In this document: positions 22,266 to 34,943 of the stretch, one piece after another
Numbering within the stretch: the stretch's first letter is position 1
Layout: each line of letters starts with the position of its first letter
From: Cherax quadricarinatus
Lineage: Eukaryota > Arthropoda > Malacostraca > Decapoda > Parastacidae
Reading direction: 5' to 3'
Length of the DNA stretch: 64,000 nt
Assembly (NCBI RefSeq): GCF_038502225.1
Contig: NC_091301.1
Coordinates: 14,345,221-14,409,220, forward strand
Made by a program: the position numbers and the translations under genes
The notes under the pieces: generated by a model
The model's input: the letters and a program-made list of their open reading frames with translations, nothing else
Told to the model about the DNA's origin: nothing
Database searches by the model: none

Positions 22266-22524
22266 ACCCACCAAGTATGTATTAATTTGTATAATTAATT
22301 TGTATCGTAACTGAATATGCATATCTCCTACTGTCTGTTAGGTCAATAAAAGAGAATCTGGCTGTGTTTGAAGGGCTGGTCTTGTATCCTCGGCTATTAA
22401 GAAGTGATGATCTAGGTTTTAACAGACCCACTCAAGTAAACCTTACTGGTCAATAACTTCTATTTATCATGTATGATTAGTTTTAGCCGAGGGAGACCAA
22501 TAGTGTGTTTTAAAATGGGCCAGA

Positions 22525-22650
22525 AGGAAGACAGGGTCTGGCCACCAGCAGCAACAGCGTGGTTAACTAGGCAAACACCAGACAAACCTGGCCCGGGGCC
22601 TGGCTGCGGGAGTAGGAAAACTCTCGAAACTCATCAAAGGTATTAATGAG
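22525..22650 (+). repeat. LINE-B tail fragment
   Basis: CCAGCAGCAACAGCGTGG, then GGCAAACACCAGACAAACCTG, and CTCGAAACTCATCAAAGGTA match the last part of the 21.6-kb LINE-B type, read in plus orientation. Confidence 0.6.
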
Positions 22651-23162
22651 TCGAGGTGAGGCAAGGCTGCAGTCCTCGTAACACTTAAGGAAACCTTCCA
22701 AGCTGGACTGTTTGTAGTTCACAGTTCCATTGTTGTGTAACAAATGCTTCTAATTTCCCTCAGAGTAATACATACATTAATAATGGACAACATCAATTTT
22801 TTCCGGATACTGATACATACCAAAGCTCAGTTTTACGGCGATACCGATACAATCAAAATTATCAGGTCTCCACCCATACTGATACTTTGTCATTACCTTA
22901 CTATACACTGCCAGTAACTGTACATTCCCCCTATATCAATTATTAGTGTAATTATTCTAGTCTCTTATATATTTGTATATCGTTTCCTCAGTATAATTGC
23001 CTTGATAAAGTACTAATTAAGTGGAGTTTAAGTGTGGTAAAGTGCTTCCAGGTGCCAGGTGCAGTTACCACCTTCACGTATGATAACTTTGTATTTGGTA
23101 TTCACAATATACTTTCTCCTATTCTCATACCACAGTTGTTTTCCATGAACCCCTTTCACTCT

Positions 23163-23264
23163 CTCTGCTGCTCACATGCACCATACACACACACCATACA
23201 CACACCATACACGCCATACACTCACACACACCATACACACACCATACACACACCATACACACAC
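23163..23264. repeat. CA-rich minisatellite (left side of foldback element)
   Basis: Units of CACACACCATA of about 10-12 bp. Confidence 0.85.
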
Positions 23265-23266
23265 GA

Positions 23267-23538
23267 GTTACAACTTTAATGTCGTAACTGAAATAAAATG
23301 TTCGTGGCTCCTAAAGGCTGCTCACACTGCTGTCTAGGGGTTATAAAATTTCTTTTTATATAGGCGAGTTTTTGTCCTTCCTTCCTAATAATAATTAATA
23401 TTGTTTAATATATGACTACATGCTAGCCCAAGGTTTGCTGTGTTTTTTCAGAGTAATTTAATAACCCCTAGACAGCAGTGTGAGCAGCCTTTAGGAGCCA
23501 GGAACATTTTATTGAAGTTACGACATCAAAGTTGTAAC
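23267..23538. mobile_element. small foldback element (MITE-like) inside CA-rich repeats
   Basis: An 84-bp left arm (23,267-23,350) starts GTTACAACTTTAATGTCGTA, and its reverse complement lies at 23,455-23,538 with few mismatches. The loop is about 104 bp. Both outer edges are CA-rich minisatellite, so the insertion split one tract or targeted it. No coding capacity. Confidence 0.8.
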
Positions 23539-23861
23539 ACACACACACACACACATCACACGCACACAACACATACATCACACACAACACACACATACAT
23601 CACACATACATCACACATACATCACACATACATCACACATACATCACACATACATCACACATACATCACACATACATCACACATACATCACACATACATC
23701 ACACATACATCACACATACATCACACATACATCACACATACATCACACATACATCACACATACATCACACATACATCACACATACATCACACATACATCA
23801 CACATACATCACACATACATCACACATACATCACACATACATCACACATACATCACACACC
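23539..23861. repeat. 11-bp minisatellite (ACATACATCAC)n
   Basis: About 26 near-identical ACATACATCAC units following a short CA run. Confidence 0.97.
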
Positions 23862-24810
23862 CTTCTCATTTTTTAAAACTCTTCTATTAAGCAAAGGAGA
23901 TAAAACTAACACTTAAAAACAGCTGGACTTTCTTTCACTAGCTCCACACATAATGGAATTATAATACTTACACACTCAAATGTCATCAAGTGGATGATAG
24001 GACTGGAGAAACATCACATCCGGTGAACACAAAGACATCAGCACTTCCTGGTACATACATAAACATGCACACACTTCGTGTACATACATTCACACTTTTC
24101 AATAAATACAATAATGCACACCTGGTGTACACGCACAGGTGTGCAAAGCAAGAGTGTGCATATGCACAAATCGTATGGCTGGGAAGAGGTGGGTTCTCTT
24201 AGGCAACTACTCAACACTTGAGGTGTAAGACTAAGGTGCTGGGTGCCAAGTGGCATTCAGGTGAGGCAGCAGCGATGCTTGTGCTGAGGCAGTAAACAGA
24301 GGAGAGAATGAAGAGCGAGAGAAGTAAGAACGAAGTGGAGACGGAAAGGGTTAATATATAGAAGGACAAAGAAGAGAGTACTAAGTGGAAGGAACAGTAC
24401 ATTGGCAGCAGCTCACTGCTACAAAAAGCATGCACACTTGGAAAGGCTTGATGGCCACAAGTGGCACTTGACTGCCATCACCACCACCTGGCCAAGCTGA
24501 CTCTTGTTGCTGGCAGCTTACATGCCGACGAAGGCACACCAGTACTGACGGAGAACTGTAACAACTTCCTAAGATCTTCAAGATGGTTCATCGGAGCTCA
24601 TGAGAATTCACCACATATTCACGAAAGATATTTTTAAAACTTAAGCGCTTTGATGCTCGACTTGGATAAGAAAAAATAATTCAATCGGGGAGTTGCCATG
24701 ATGAACGGCTCTTTGTCCAAGGAACTGCAGCTACTCTCTACTTTAAATTAAACCTAATTACCTTTATTACTTACGCGCTGTAAAGCCCCTAAGATTCAGA
24801 GCTTCACAAC

Positions 24811-24814
<4 letters not shown>
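23862..24814. other. gene-free stretch
   Basis: No recognised coding or repeat element. Confidence 0.4.
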
Positions 24815-24861
<47 letters not shown>

Positions 24862-24912
24862 GCATTGATGTTATTGATTGTAGAACCTTCTATATAAGAG
24901 ACTCACATGCGC

Positions 24913-24998
<86 letters not shown>
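24815..24998. repeat. (AAT)n and (AC)n microsatellites
   Basis: AAT run at 24,815-24,860 and AC run at about 24,921-24,998. Confidence 0.95.
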
Positions 24999-24999
<1 letters not shown>

Positions 25000-25134
25000 G
25001 TAAGGGAGGGAAGATTTAAGGGAAGGAAAGAAGGAGTGTTGATACACCAGCAGCAGCAGCATCAAGGTCACCCAGGATGACACACGTACCATCGTAAGAT
25101 ACCATTATTAATGTTATAATACACTACCCACAAG

Positions 25135-25310
25135 CTGATGAAGGACACACGTGCAACACCCGGGTATCTTTATTGTTTAAATGTTTCGCCCGCACAACAC
25201 AGCTTTCTTCGGTGAATATGGAGACAGGAGTAATTTTTCGTGTATTCCATCCCGAAGAAGCCTGTTGTGCAGGCGAAACGTTTCGGTCATAAAGATACGT
25301 TGTAGTCAGG
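25135..25310. mobile_element. Penelope-type inverted repeat, decayed
   Basis: Two inverted boxes: ATGTTTCGCCCGCACAACAC (from 25,179) and, about 85 bp later, GTTGTGCAGGCGAAACGTTT. The right side shows a stem-loop (GCCTG/CAGGC) followed by GAAACG, preceded by CCGAAGAA instead of CTGATGA. It looks like a relative of the 17.6-kb element with a lost hammerhead core. Confidence 0.55.
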
Positions 25311-25357
25311 GGTACGATCTCTTTCACTCTGCTGGAGATGACGATCTTTGGAGATAG

Positions 25358-25585
25358 TGTGAGGGTAGTGTGCGAAGGTAGCGCTTGAGGGTAGTGTGCG
25401 TGGGTAGCGCTTGTGGGTAGTGTGCAAGGGTAGTGTGCAAGGGTAGTGCGTGAGGGTAGTGCGTGAGGGTAGTGCGTGAGGGTAGTGCGTGAGGGTAGTG
25501 CGTGAGGGTAGCGCGTGAGGGTAGCGCGTGAAGGTAGCGCGTGAAGGTAGCGCGTGAGGGTAGCGCGTGAGGGTAGTGTGTGTGA
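25358..25585. repeat. 14-bp minisatellite
   Basis: About 16 units of GTGAGGGTAGTGCG and variants (GAAGGTAGCGC). Continuous with the 44-bp array. Confidence 0.92.
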
Positions 25586-25587
25586 GG

Positions 25588-26880
25588 AATGAAGCAAGTA
25601 CCTGGCAGGTGGTGTGAGAGGCTGTGGGAGGGATGAAGCAAGTACCTGGCAGGTGGTGTGGGAGGCTGTGGGAGGGATGAAGCAAGTACCTGGCAGGTGG
25701 TGTGGGAGGCTGTGGGAGGGATGAAGCAAGTACCTGGCAGGTGGTGTGGGAGGCTGTGGGAGGGATGAAGCAAGTACCTGGCAGGTGGTGTGGGAGGCTG
25801 TGGGAGGGATGAAGCAAGTACCTGGCAGGTGGTGTGGGAGGCTGTGGGAGGGATGAAGCAAGTACCTGGCAGGTGGTGTGGGAGGCTGTGGGAGGGATGA
25901 AGCAAGTACCTGGCAGGTGGTGTGGGAGGCTGTGGGAGGGATGAAGCAAGTACCTGGCAGGTGGTGTGGGAGGGATGAAGCAAGTACCTGGCAGGTGGTG
26001 TGAGGCTGTGGGAGGGATGAAGGAAGTACCTGGCAGGTGGTGTGAGAGGCTGTGGGAGGGATGAAGGAAGTACCTGGCAGGTGGTGTGAGAGGCTGTGGG
26101 AGGGATGAAGGAAGTACCTGGCAGGTGGTGTGAGAGGCTGTGGGAGGGATGAAGGAAGTACCTGGCAGGTGGTGTGAGAGGCTGTGGGAGGGATGAAGGA
26201 AGTACCTGGCAGGTGGTGTGAGAGGCTGTGGGAGGGATGAAGCAAGCACCTGGCAGGTGGTGTGAGAGGCTGTGGGAGGGATGAAGGAAGTACCTGGCAG
26301 GTGGTGTGAGAGGCTGTGGGAGGGATGAAGGAAGTACCTGGCAGGTGGTGTGAGAGGCTGTGGGAGGGATGAAGGAAGTACCTGGCAGGTGGTGTGAGAG
26401 GCTGTGGGAGGGATGAAGGAAGTACCTGGCAGGTGGTGTGAGAGGCTGTGGGAGGGATGAAGGAAGTACCTGGCAGGTGGTGTGAGAGGCTGTGGGAGGG
26501 ATGAAGCAAGCACCTGGCAGGTGGTGTGGGAGGGATGAAGCAAGTACCTGGCAGGTGGTGTGAGAGGCTGTGGGAGGGATGAAGCAAGCACCTGGCAGGT
26601 GGTGTGAGAGGCTGTGGGAGGGATGAAGCAAGCACCTGGCAGGTGGTGTGGGAGGGATGAAGGAAGTACCTGGCAGGTGGTGTGAGAGGCTGTGGGAGGG
26701 ATGAAGGAAGTACCTGGCAGGTGGTGTGAGAGGCTGTGGGAGGGATGAAGCAAGTACCTGGCAGGTGGTGTGAGAGGCTGTGGGAGGGATGAAGGAAGTA
26801 CCTGGCAGGTGGTGTGGGAGGGATGAAGCAAGTACCTGGCAGGTGGTGTGGGAGGGATGAAGCAAGCACCTGGCAGGTGG
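25588..26880. repeat. 44-bp minisatellite
   Basis: About 30 units containing GGGATGAAGCAAGTACCTGG, then CAGGTGGTGTGAGAGGCTGTG. A subset are short units lacking the GAGGCTGTG part. Variants are zoned: GTGGGAGG with GCAAGTACC dominates 25.6-26.0 kb, GTGAGAGG with GGAAGTACC dominates 26.0-26.5 kb, and a mix follows. The unit has no stop codon in any minus-strand frame, which explains the three overlapping open frames of more than 500 codons. These are not genes. Confidence 0.97.
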
Positions 26881-26881
26881 T

Positions 26882-27610
26882 TCAAGTTAAGGTGTATAAA
26901 ACGCCTTCATATTTGCTACAATTACCTACACTGTACACCAATACCTGGAGACTGTTGATGTTGTTCCTGTTGCAGGTGTCATCGTGGGGAGGAGTATGTT
27001 GTGGTTGTAGGATGATCTCACTGTGGTGGTTGCTAAGCTCGTTCGTATAACCCACCTCCTGTTCGTAGGCATAGTTGTAGCCAAGGTCAGTCGTGTGGGC
27101 GTGGTTGTAGGGCAAGTCAGTGTGGGCGTGATTGTAACCCAAGTCAGCGTGGGCGTGGTTGTAGCCCAGGTCAGCGTGGGCGTGGTTGTAGCCCAGGTCA
27201 GCGTGGGCGTGGTTGTAGCCCAGCTCACTGACGTGGAGATGATGTGGGTGGTGGCTGTGATGTTCATCTGGAAGGTGTTCGTGCACGCCCAGCTGGAGGC
27301 GGCTCTCATGGTGCCATGAGTGGGCGAGTGGGCGTGATCTCCGGCGCTCTATGTACGCCCGCACCCATCCACACTCGTCCACTCTCTCCTCGTCTTCCTT
27401 CTCGCCCGGGTTGAACCAGCTACACGTGATGCACTGAACCGCCCGCCACGCCCATGCGCGGTACATGCTGCCCGCGCCCGTATGCCCACCATGCCCACAC
27501 GCCCACCACACAGGCAGGTCGCGGCCGGGGCTATACACCAACACTCCTGGAGGGGTCGTCAGGAGCAACGCATCCTTCTTGAGAGACTCTTCCCGATGGT
27601 TAACCTGACG
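26882..27610 (-). CDS. candidate host exon, protein unrecognised
   Basis: A minus-strand frame is open from about 27,610 to a stop at 26,882. It has no ATG near its start. A CTGCTGCTGCTGGCAG stretch just upstream looks like a splice acceptor, placing the exon start at about 27,610. The first 125 residues look like real protein: GC-rich codons, varied composition, GVLVYSPGRDLPVWWACGHG, then CITCSWFNPGEKEDEERVDE and GWVRAYIERRR, with His-rich DEHHSHHPHHLHVSELG after. It then enters a 27-bp tandem repeat read in frame as NHAHADLGY, and finally lower-complexity sequence. CACGTCAGTGAG (donor GT at plus positions 27,231-27,232) could end the exon before the repeat. No domain was recognised. It is the only long frame here unrelated to mobile elements or simple repeats, but it could still be chance. 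Confidence 0.38.
   Translation of the reverse strand, partial: RQVNHREESLKKDALLLTTPPGVLVYSPGRDLPVWWACGHGGHTGAGSMYRAWAWRAVQCITCSWFNPGEKEDEERVDECGWVRAYIERRRSRPLAHSWHHESRLQLGVHEHLPDEHHSHHPHHLHVSELGYNHAHADLGYNHAHADLGYNHAHADLGYNHAHTDLPYNHAHTTDLGYNYAYEQEVGYTNELSNHHSEIILQPQHTPPHDDTCNRNNINSLQVLVYSVGNCSKYEGVLYTLT
27064..27230. repeat. 27-bp tandem repeat inside the candidate exon
   Basis: About six units of GTGGGCGTGGTTGTAGCCCA plus GGTCAGC. Period 27 is nine codons, so copy number changes would keep the minus-strand frame. Confidence 0.9.
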
Positions 27611-27943
27611 CTGCCAGCAGCAGCAGCGAGTGTATCACAGTGAAAGTAACACTGAGCACTGCACAACTTACACTGCTGCTACTAATGCATCACCTGGATA
27701 CTTTAAATTTCTGCTATTTTGGTACGTTTATCTTGTATCCAGCACAACACTGATAAATATGAAACTGGGACCTGCACGGGGAAAAATGGAAACATTGAAA
27801 GTAGCCATAATGAAGGTAGTGAGAGAGAGTCGACAAGACTATACCTAGTTGTTACCCTTCACGGCTCGTACCAAGGAAATACTTTCTGGAGCATAATTAA
27901 GAGCGACTGACCACCCGTACCAAGCTTCGTGTGCGGAGCTGTA

Positions 27944-27980
<37 letters not shown>

Positions 27981-28319
27981 CACGAGCAAACACTAGACAT
28001 ATTCCTAAGAACACATTTAGGTCCTGGGACCTCGATCACTTCTAATATGTCTAATCAACATGTTCTAGTGTTTGCTCATGTCTTTTTAAACCATTTTGTT
28101 AGTATCTATTACCAAGGTTTATAACAGTTGTGACATGACACATCTCTCAGACTATTACAGGCGTGAAAGTAGATATGAAAAGACGCTTTCTGAAGGCAGT
28201 GCATAAAGTTATGATAGCAGGAGATGCCATCACAGTAGTACACCAGACAACCTTCCTAAGAGAGCACCAGGGAAAAAACTGTTGGTCAAGCAACACAAAA
28301 CAGAGGAGGTTGGGATACA
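27611..28319. other. gene-free stretch with poly(A)
   Basis: A run of about 33 A at 27,946-27,978 is followed by CCCACGAGCAAACACTAGAC, which reappears inverted at about 28,060-28,076 (GTGTTTGCTC). Nothing else recognised. Confidence 0.4.
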
Positions 28320-28370
28320 CACACATATATATATATATATATATAATATATATATATATAATATATATAT

Positions 28371-28457
<87 letters not shown>
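28320..28457. repeat. (TA)n microsatellite
   Basis: Long TA run with a few AATA interruptions, preceded by a short CA run. Confidence 0.97.
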
Positions 28458-28458
<1 letters not shown>

Positions 28459-28752
28459 TCGCAAAATATGAGTATATTACTAAGAAATAAAGTGGGGAAA
28501 AACAGGGTCCCAAGGCCACATGGTTGCCAAAGAGTAAGGAGCCATGGAGATGCTACACAACACTAAGGACGGCGGGACAAAAAAAAAATCGACAAAAGAA
28601 ATCTTGCCAGAAAGCAATATGTTTAACATGCTGGCTTAACGTACGGGTTACAACAGATACATACGACTCAGTTAAAGGCAGTAATTATCTAGGTGTGTTA
28701 GGTAATTACAACCTGCTAAAAACACTCGTAACCAACCAGCAACACTCTCTGG

Positions 28753-29746
28753 CACTATGATACTCCCACCTACCAACACTGGCACTATGATACTCCAACC
28801 TAGCAACACTGGCACTATGATACTCCAACCTAGCAACACTGGCACTATGATACTCCAACCTAGCAACACTGGCACTATGATACTCCAACCTAGCAACACT
28901 GGCACTATGATACTCCAACCTACCAACACTCTCTGGCACTATGATACTCCCACCTACCAACACTCTGGCACTATGATACTCCCACCTAGCAACACTCTCT
29001 GGCACTATGATACTCCCACCTAGCAACACTCTCTGGCACTATGATACTCCCACCTAGCAACACTCTCTGGCACTAAGATACTCCCACCTAGCAACACTGG
29101 CACTATGATACTCCCATCTAGCAACACTATCTGGCACTATGATACTCCCACCTAGTAACACTCTCTGGCACTATGATACTCCCACCTAGCAACACTCTGG
29201 CACTATGATACTCCCACCTAGCAACACACTCTGGCACTATGATACTCCCACCTAGCAACACACTCTGGCACTATGATACTCCCACCTAGCAACACTCTGG
29301 CACTATGATACTCCCACCTAGCAACACTGGCACTATGATACTCCCACCTAGCAACACACACTGGCACTATGATACTCCCACCTAGCAACACTCTCTGGCA
29401 CTATGATACTCCCACCTAGCAACACACTCTGGTACTATGATACTCCCACCTAGCAACACTCTCTGGCACTATGATACTCCCACCTAGCAACACACACTGG
29501 TACTATGATACTCCCACCTAGCAACACTCTCTGGCACTATGATACTCCCACCTAGCAACACTCTGGCACTATGATACTCCCACCTAGCAACACTCTGGCA
29601 CTATGATACTCCCACCTAGCAACACTCTCTGGCACTATGATACTGCAACCTACCAACACTGGCACTATGCTACTCCCACCTAGCAACACTCTCTGGCACT
29701 ATGATACTCCCACCTAGCAACACACTCTGGCACTATTCTCAGTAGT
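28753..29746. repeat. 28-36 bp minisatellite
   Basis: About 30 units of GGCACTATGATACTCCCACC plus TAGCAACAC with a variable CTCT spacer (0 to 6 bp), so unit length alternates. The first six units carry CTCCAACC and lack the spacer. A detached remnant with the same unit lies at 30,014-30,067. Confidence 0.96.
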
Positions 29747-30344
29747 AGTAACCAGTTACCAGTAACCAGTGTACCAGTAGATGACTCACTACCAACCGTC
29801 TCTGCCTGAGTCACTGTCTGTATTCATATTGTGCTGACCACAGCAGTATTCAAAGACCCCCTCACATATGGGTACTGTGGGCGGCCAGTCAGTCATACGA
29901 GAGTGAGCAAGGAGATAGGTACGGCTGTTTGGGCGCTCCCCACATTATCCGTAATTATACGTACTACCAGCCTACGTGAGTATTACTTTACCCTATCCAC
30001 GTGTTCGAACTCCCACATGATACTATGATACTCCCACCTAGCAACACTCTCTGGCACTATGATACTCGTGCAGATTTGAGAATTTACCGTTATACTTTGG
30101 AACTTCATTGCCAGACGTGATTCACCTCTTACTTGCCCGAGCCCTTTTTTTGAGAGTTTGCGGACCAGAAAAAAGGGACTCCCTGATGGTTCCCTGGGCT
30201 GTATTAGGGCAGTTTAATTTTTTATGATTAAATACATGATTTTGAAGTTTTATTTAACGCTTCCGCATTGATTAGCTGGTAAGAAAATGAACGCTATAAA
30301 ATGTAAATAACTTACAGATAGACACAGCAGTCACCACTGTACGC
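29747..30344. other. gene-free stretch with one detached minisatellite piece
   Basis: Unassigned DNA; 30,014-30,067 repeats the minisatellite unit found upstream. Confidence 0.45.
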
Positions 30345-30635
30345 AGGTTACAGCTAGATCCAGTGAAAAGTAGGAGTGCAGTGGGCACAATAAGGGAACA
30401 CTATCAACGTCCGTAGCCGCAGGCTATTCAACATCTTACAAGATATCAGAAACACGGCCGGAACAAGTGTAGAAGTTTTCAAGAGGAAACTAGACAAGTA
30501 TCTTCACCAGGTGCAAGATCAACCAGGCTGTGAAGGGTATGTGAGCCAGCGGGCCTCCAGCAGCAACAGCCAGGCAAGCACAGACGAACCTGGTCCATGG
30601 CCGGGCTCAGTAGAAAAAACTCATCAAAGGTATAG
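30345..30635 (+). pseudogene. LINE-B tail fragment
   Basis: CACGGCCGGAACAAGTGTAG (NTAGTSVE-like), then CAAGAGGAAACTAGACAAGT (KRKLDKYL) and the tail CCTCCAGCAGCAACAGCC. A frameshift separates the parts. Same subtype as the 21.6-kb copy. Confidence 0.75.
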
Positions 30636-33600
30636 TTACCACTAATGTACAGAGTGATTACTGCCGTGTCTAGCTATAACCTATCAAAACAACGGTACCA
30701 ACATCTTGTCTGCCACCATCAGTAGTTACTGACTAAACAAACTTGCAGACTATGTTTATTCAGCAAGAACTGTCAAAGAGTATTAGTTTTTTATAACATA
30801 CATCTACATTATATATTATAGCGCCGCCTCCCACGAAAGTTGCATAACCCGAAAAAGAAGAAACACTCTCACCGGCATTCATATGATGCAAGTTGTCCTG
30901 GATGACTTATTAAAGCACAGCAGGTACAACCCCGCCCCAGCCACAAGGCAAGCAGGCTCCCCCCCCCCCCCACACACACACACTAAGATGTCCAGGTATG
31001 GTGGGTGGCAGGTTATTTCAGGTGTCAGGAGCAAAAGCCACTGAACGGATAACAGCAACAGAGACAGAGTCAAGAAAAGGGTCAGAAAATTTTCAGTTAT
31101 ATATAAACGCTAACCCCATACATAGTTTTAAAAGCAAGTACTGACCGAGCTTTAAGCTGTATTGTTATTGTGTAGCTCTGATATCGTCTGCACAGAACAC
31201 TTCATGTCTACATACAGCTGTAGTGCCCAGTGTGCATTTTGCTTTCGTAATGACGAAGGGTGATATTGGCCACGATGGAAAGACTTCCACGGGGGGATGC
31301 TGCCACAGGGAAAATTTTGCTGTGGTGCAAATTCTGCCACGGTAACTCGAGGTAAAGGTAGAAATGTTGCTGTGGTGGAAATGTTGCCTTGTCCAAGCTT
31401 GTTATAGCTGGTGAAATCCAAACATTCTGATGACACTGTTATTTATATGTCAGACTGTATCCTGTTGACGTAGTGCGTGCACTCGCCTAGCTGTACTCTT
31501 CTAATTAGGTTTGCAGGGGTCGAGTCTTGGCTCCAAGCCTCACCTCATGGTTAGCTTATGGCCTCTACGAACATCTGGTCTTTTACAGAGGTGCAGATTA
31601 AAAAAAAGTGACATTTTTCACATACTAGACAAATATTAGAACGAACACTATAAAATGGCTAATATCCTAGTTATAACCACTGTGGTCAGAGAAAGCTATT
31701 GTGACTTGTAACGCTGTTATGTCCAGTGACAGCTGTTCTGGATGAACAATGAACTACCACTCACGAGGTGCGGATGCACAATGGAAAAATAACATGATGT
31801 ATAGTGGTGAAAAATATTAACTGCTTAGATAAGAAAACAGTGACAATGAACATGCAAAATACCAGGGAATAATAATGTATGGTGATTTATCACTTCGAGA
31901 AAAGAAAAGCAAATACACCCAAGTCCAGGAAATTGATGGGATGAATTATAAGAACCTAAGGGAACAAAAAAAATTAAGCTAATGATAATATTCAAATAAA
32001 TTTTTCCCTGATGCCTAGAATATTGTCCTGTGCTCTTAGCTCCATTCAAGGTTGAAAATTTCAGAAGTAAACAATCGTATGTAGGGGCCAGTTACTGCCC
32101 ACATACACTCAATGCATTAAACCTCTAAACTGCCAAAAATGTGTCAATTCACTTAGAATGTACTCTCTGATAGAGAGACCTAATACTATATGGATTATAC
32201 TTTATCAGATCTCGAAGCTTCAAACTACCAAAACAACTTTAGTGAAGTGAGAGATGCTGGAGGAAGTGGTAAGTAGGGAGTCAACAGGTACTGTCAATAT
32301 CCGTGGTCTATGACTTATTCTACTACCAGAAGATATTAAAAAAAAAAAATCAGCAGTTTTCAAGAAGAAACCAAGTGCAGTCTCAAAGAGGGTCCAGATC
32401 AGCCAAGCTGTACTGGGTTATGTGGGACTTAGGACTCGGTAACAGCAGTGTGGCTGAACAGTCAGGGTATCAGTCAGAGGGCGAGGGTGGAAATATCTTG
32501 TAAACTGGTAACATGTATGTCACAGCATGAGCTGTGAGTACATAAACAACCACTCGAGCAGCAAAAATACGTAAGGTGCCACAGTGCCAACCCCAGAGGC
32601 CCACTCATACCACATGGTGCTCGGGGAGCGTGGAGGTTGTGAAGGTCGTGGGGTGGGTTGTTTTGTTGGGGTTGGGGCTGGGGTATGGAGGGATAGTGCG
32701 CGCTTAAGGGATGGTGGGGGAGGGGAGGTTATAGTCAGGCAACAAACAACAGGTAATTACATAAGCCACTGACGCTACTTTCTATACAGTATGTATACAA
32801 GAGACCTTACTGTCCCTAACACAGTTAAACACTATTATCAACATAACTTCCACTATGTCACCTGCAGCACCTCACTCATCACCTGACATTCCTCATGTTA
32901 GTATATTACCAACTGTAGTAAACTACAAGTGAAAATAGCAAATGGATAACAAGCAGTTGGTATACTGTTGTGGGTGGCATACTAGGCAAGGAATTAAATT
33001 TACCAACAAAAATAAGCTACATTGCTCGACTTTTTTGGGTTACCATAAGCGAGTTACCCTCCAGGGATTAGTGATCCAAACAAATACTTATTCTTTGTGT
33101 GTAGGGGAAAGGGAAGGAGTATGGGCACCCTCCCCCTCCCTAGGAGGGTCTGTCAAAAGGCCCTCCCTGCACACACTAGTGACCGAATGGCCTCAATGTG
33201 GAGCCATTACACTGCCAACCTTCCCGAGACCTCAAGGACTGGTCCATATCAAACCCACTCAATAGACACGTGTGCCTACCTCCCTTATCCTCTACCACCC
33301 ACACCACTAACCCCAACACTTACCATCGCCCCAACCAACTTACTCTGTGTACCAATACATTTTACGGATTGCAAGGATTCCATAAAAAAAGTGTCATCAC
33401 ATAAGTTCACAAGAGCAGTCTATCAGCTTGCTGCAGGACTGAACACAAATGCATCATCCTGCTCAACACCCTCAGCTAAAGGAAAGAAAACTTACACACT
33501 CCATCCACCGCCGTAACGTCTGGGCCGGTACGGCTTCTGGGATTTACAGCAATCATGAAAGAATATAACAAAGAAAACGTTAAAGAAAGATGAGAAGATG

Positions 33601-34836
33601 AAGAAAGAGAAGAATAAGTGGTTTTTGTTGTCCCTCTAGTTTCCAGTAAACTTAACATCTGCTCTGGATTTTTATTATTATTTACATTCAAGGGGAAACA
33701 TGAATCCAGGTAATCAAATCGGATCCCAAGGAAATGGACAGAGGGCTTATTCCAAGTCTTTGGATCATGAGCCATTGCCCAGCATCAAGGTAAACTCCTC
33801 TTGAAGGGTGTTACTCCTAGAGATGTGATGATACAGCTGTTGTGCTGTGAAGCTGCAGGTTATATGGAGGCGCCACCGCACTGCTGCTCCCTTTAACACA
33901 ACTCACGTGTACATTTCCAGAGTACACACAAGTGCACGTCTCGCCTCTTAACTAAGACATCTACATTTACACACAATACTTGTCCCAAACTAAACTGTTT
34001 TTATATTCATGGTCACGGAACGTAAAATGCAATAGTTTATCTCACGTCAATAAGCGGAACATTACTCGACGTGATTTGTGTCTTTTACAAGGAGTTACAT
34101 TTTCCAAGCACTAGAGGTGCAGCAGGCATGCACCCCACTTCCTGCACAGTTAAGAAAATGATAAAATTGTGTGGTGTCACAGCCGCCACTACATTCACCT
34201 TCAGTTGCAGGTAACCACCACACGACTGAGAAGTCTTGCAGCCAGACATACTATATTGCCTTCTCTACACTCCGCTATTGTGATTCAACAGTTTGTTATT
34301 TTCCACTGCAAGCACGCTGTAATATTACTTGCAAAAACATGGGAGCAACTTTAAATCCGCCATAAAGTTGCTTGCATCATCGAGGTACGATCCCTGTTTG
34401 ACCCACAAGTAACACTACCAACTATTCCTCTCACGACTATTACTTTTTGCCCCCTTCTGTGAACTATGGTCGGGCTATGCAGGTGGTGACGGTGGGTAGT
34501 GAGAGCAAGACCACTAGCAGCACCCCAAGACATACCCAACTACAGTAAAACACTGCTGAGGGACCACCCTTTATCACTATCACTCACAGCCACAAAAGTA
34601 CCAGGGTCGATAGTACTAACACTCCAGTGTTCATGGCAGTAGCGGCTAGAAACAATCGGTGACCAGCTAGTGGCCGAGTGGAGAGAGTATGTCAAGAACA
34701 CCAGCTACCACAACCATCCCCCACCACGGATCAGCTGATACTGAGGAGACTGTGGGGTACTCACTGCCACACAGACCCCAAGCAACACGCATACAAACAA
34801 TGGCGAGACCACACACTTATACACACACACACACAC
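30636..34836. other. long gene-free stretch
   Basis: No gene recognised over 4.2 kb. A C-run followed by CA is at 30,960-30,983. 31,475-31,530 carries the minus-strand motif TTTGCAGGGGTCGAGTCTTG, the 3'-terminal signature of the 35.6-kb LINE family. 33,640-33,810 has a weak resemblance to the SINE-like repeat at 63.7 kb. An A-run lies at 32,337-32,349. Confidence 0.45.
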
Positions 34837-34842
34837 ATATAG

Positions 34843-34928
<86 letters not shown>

Positions 34929-34943
34929 CACACACACACACAC
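34807..34943. repeat. CA / TA / CA compound microsatellite
   Basis: A short CA run, about 85 bp of TA with small interruptions, then CA again. The whole is roughly symmetrical. Confidence 0.95.

Noticed and set aside
23537..23861. Regular 11-bp spacing considered as a CRISPR array
   Set aside because: There are no unique spacers. It is a head-to-tail minisatellite in a eukaryotic genome.
25124..26885. Three overlapping minus-strand frames of more than 500 codons rich in Pro, His and Ser
   Set aside because: They are the 44-bp minisatellite read in all three frames. The unit lacks stop codons in that direction and its period is not a multiple of three.
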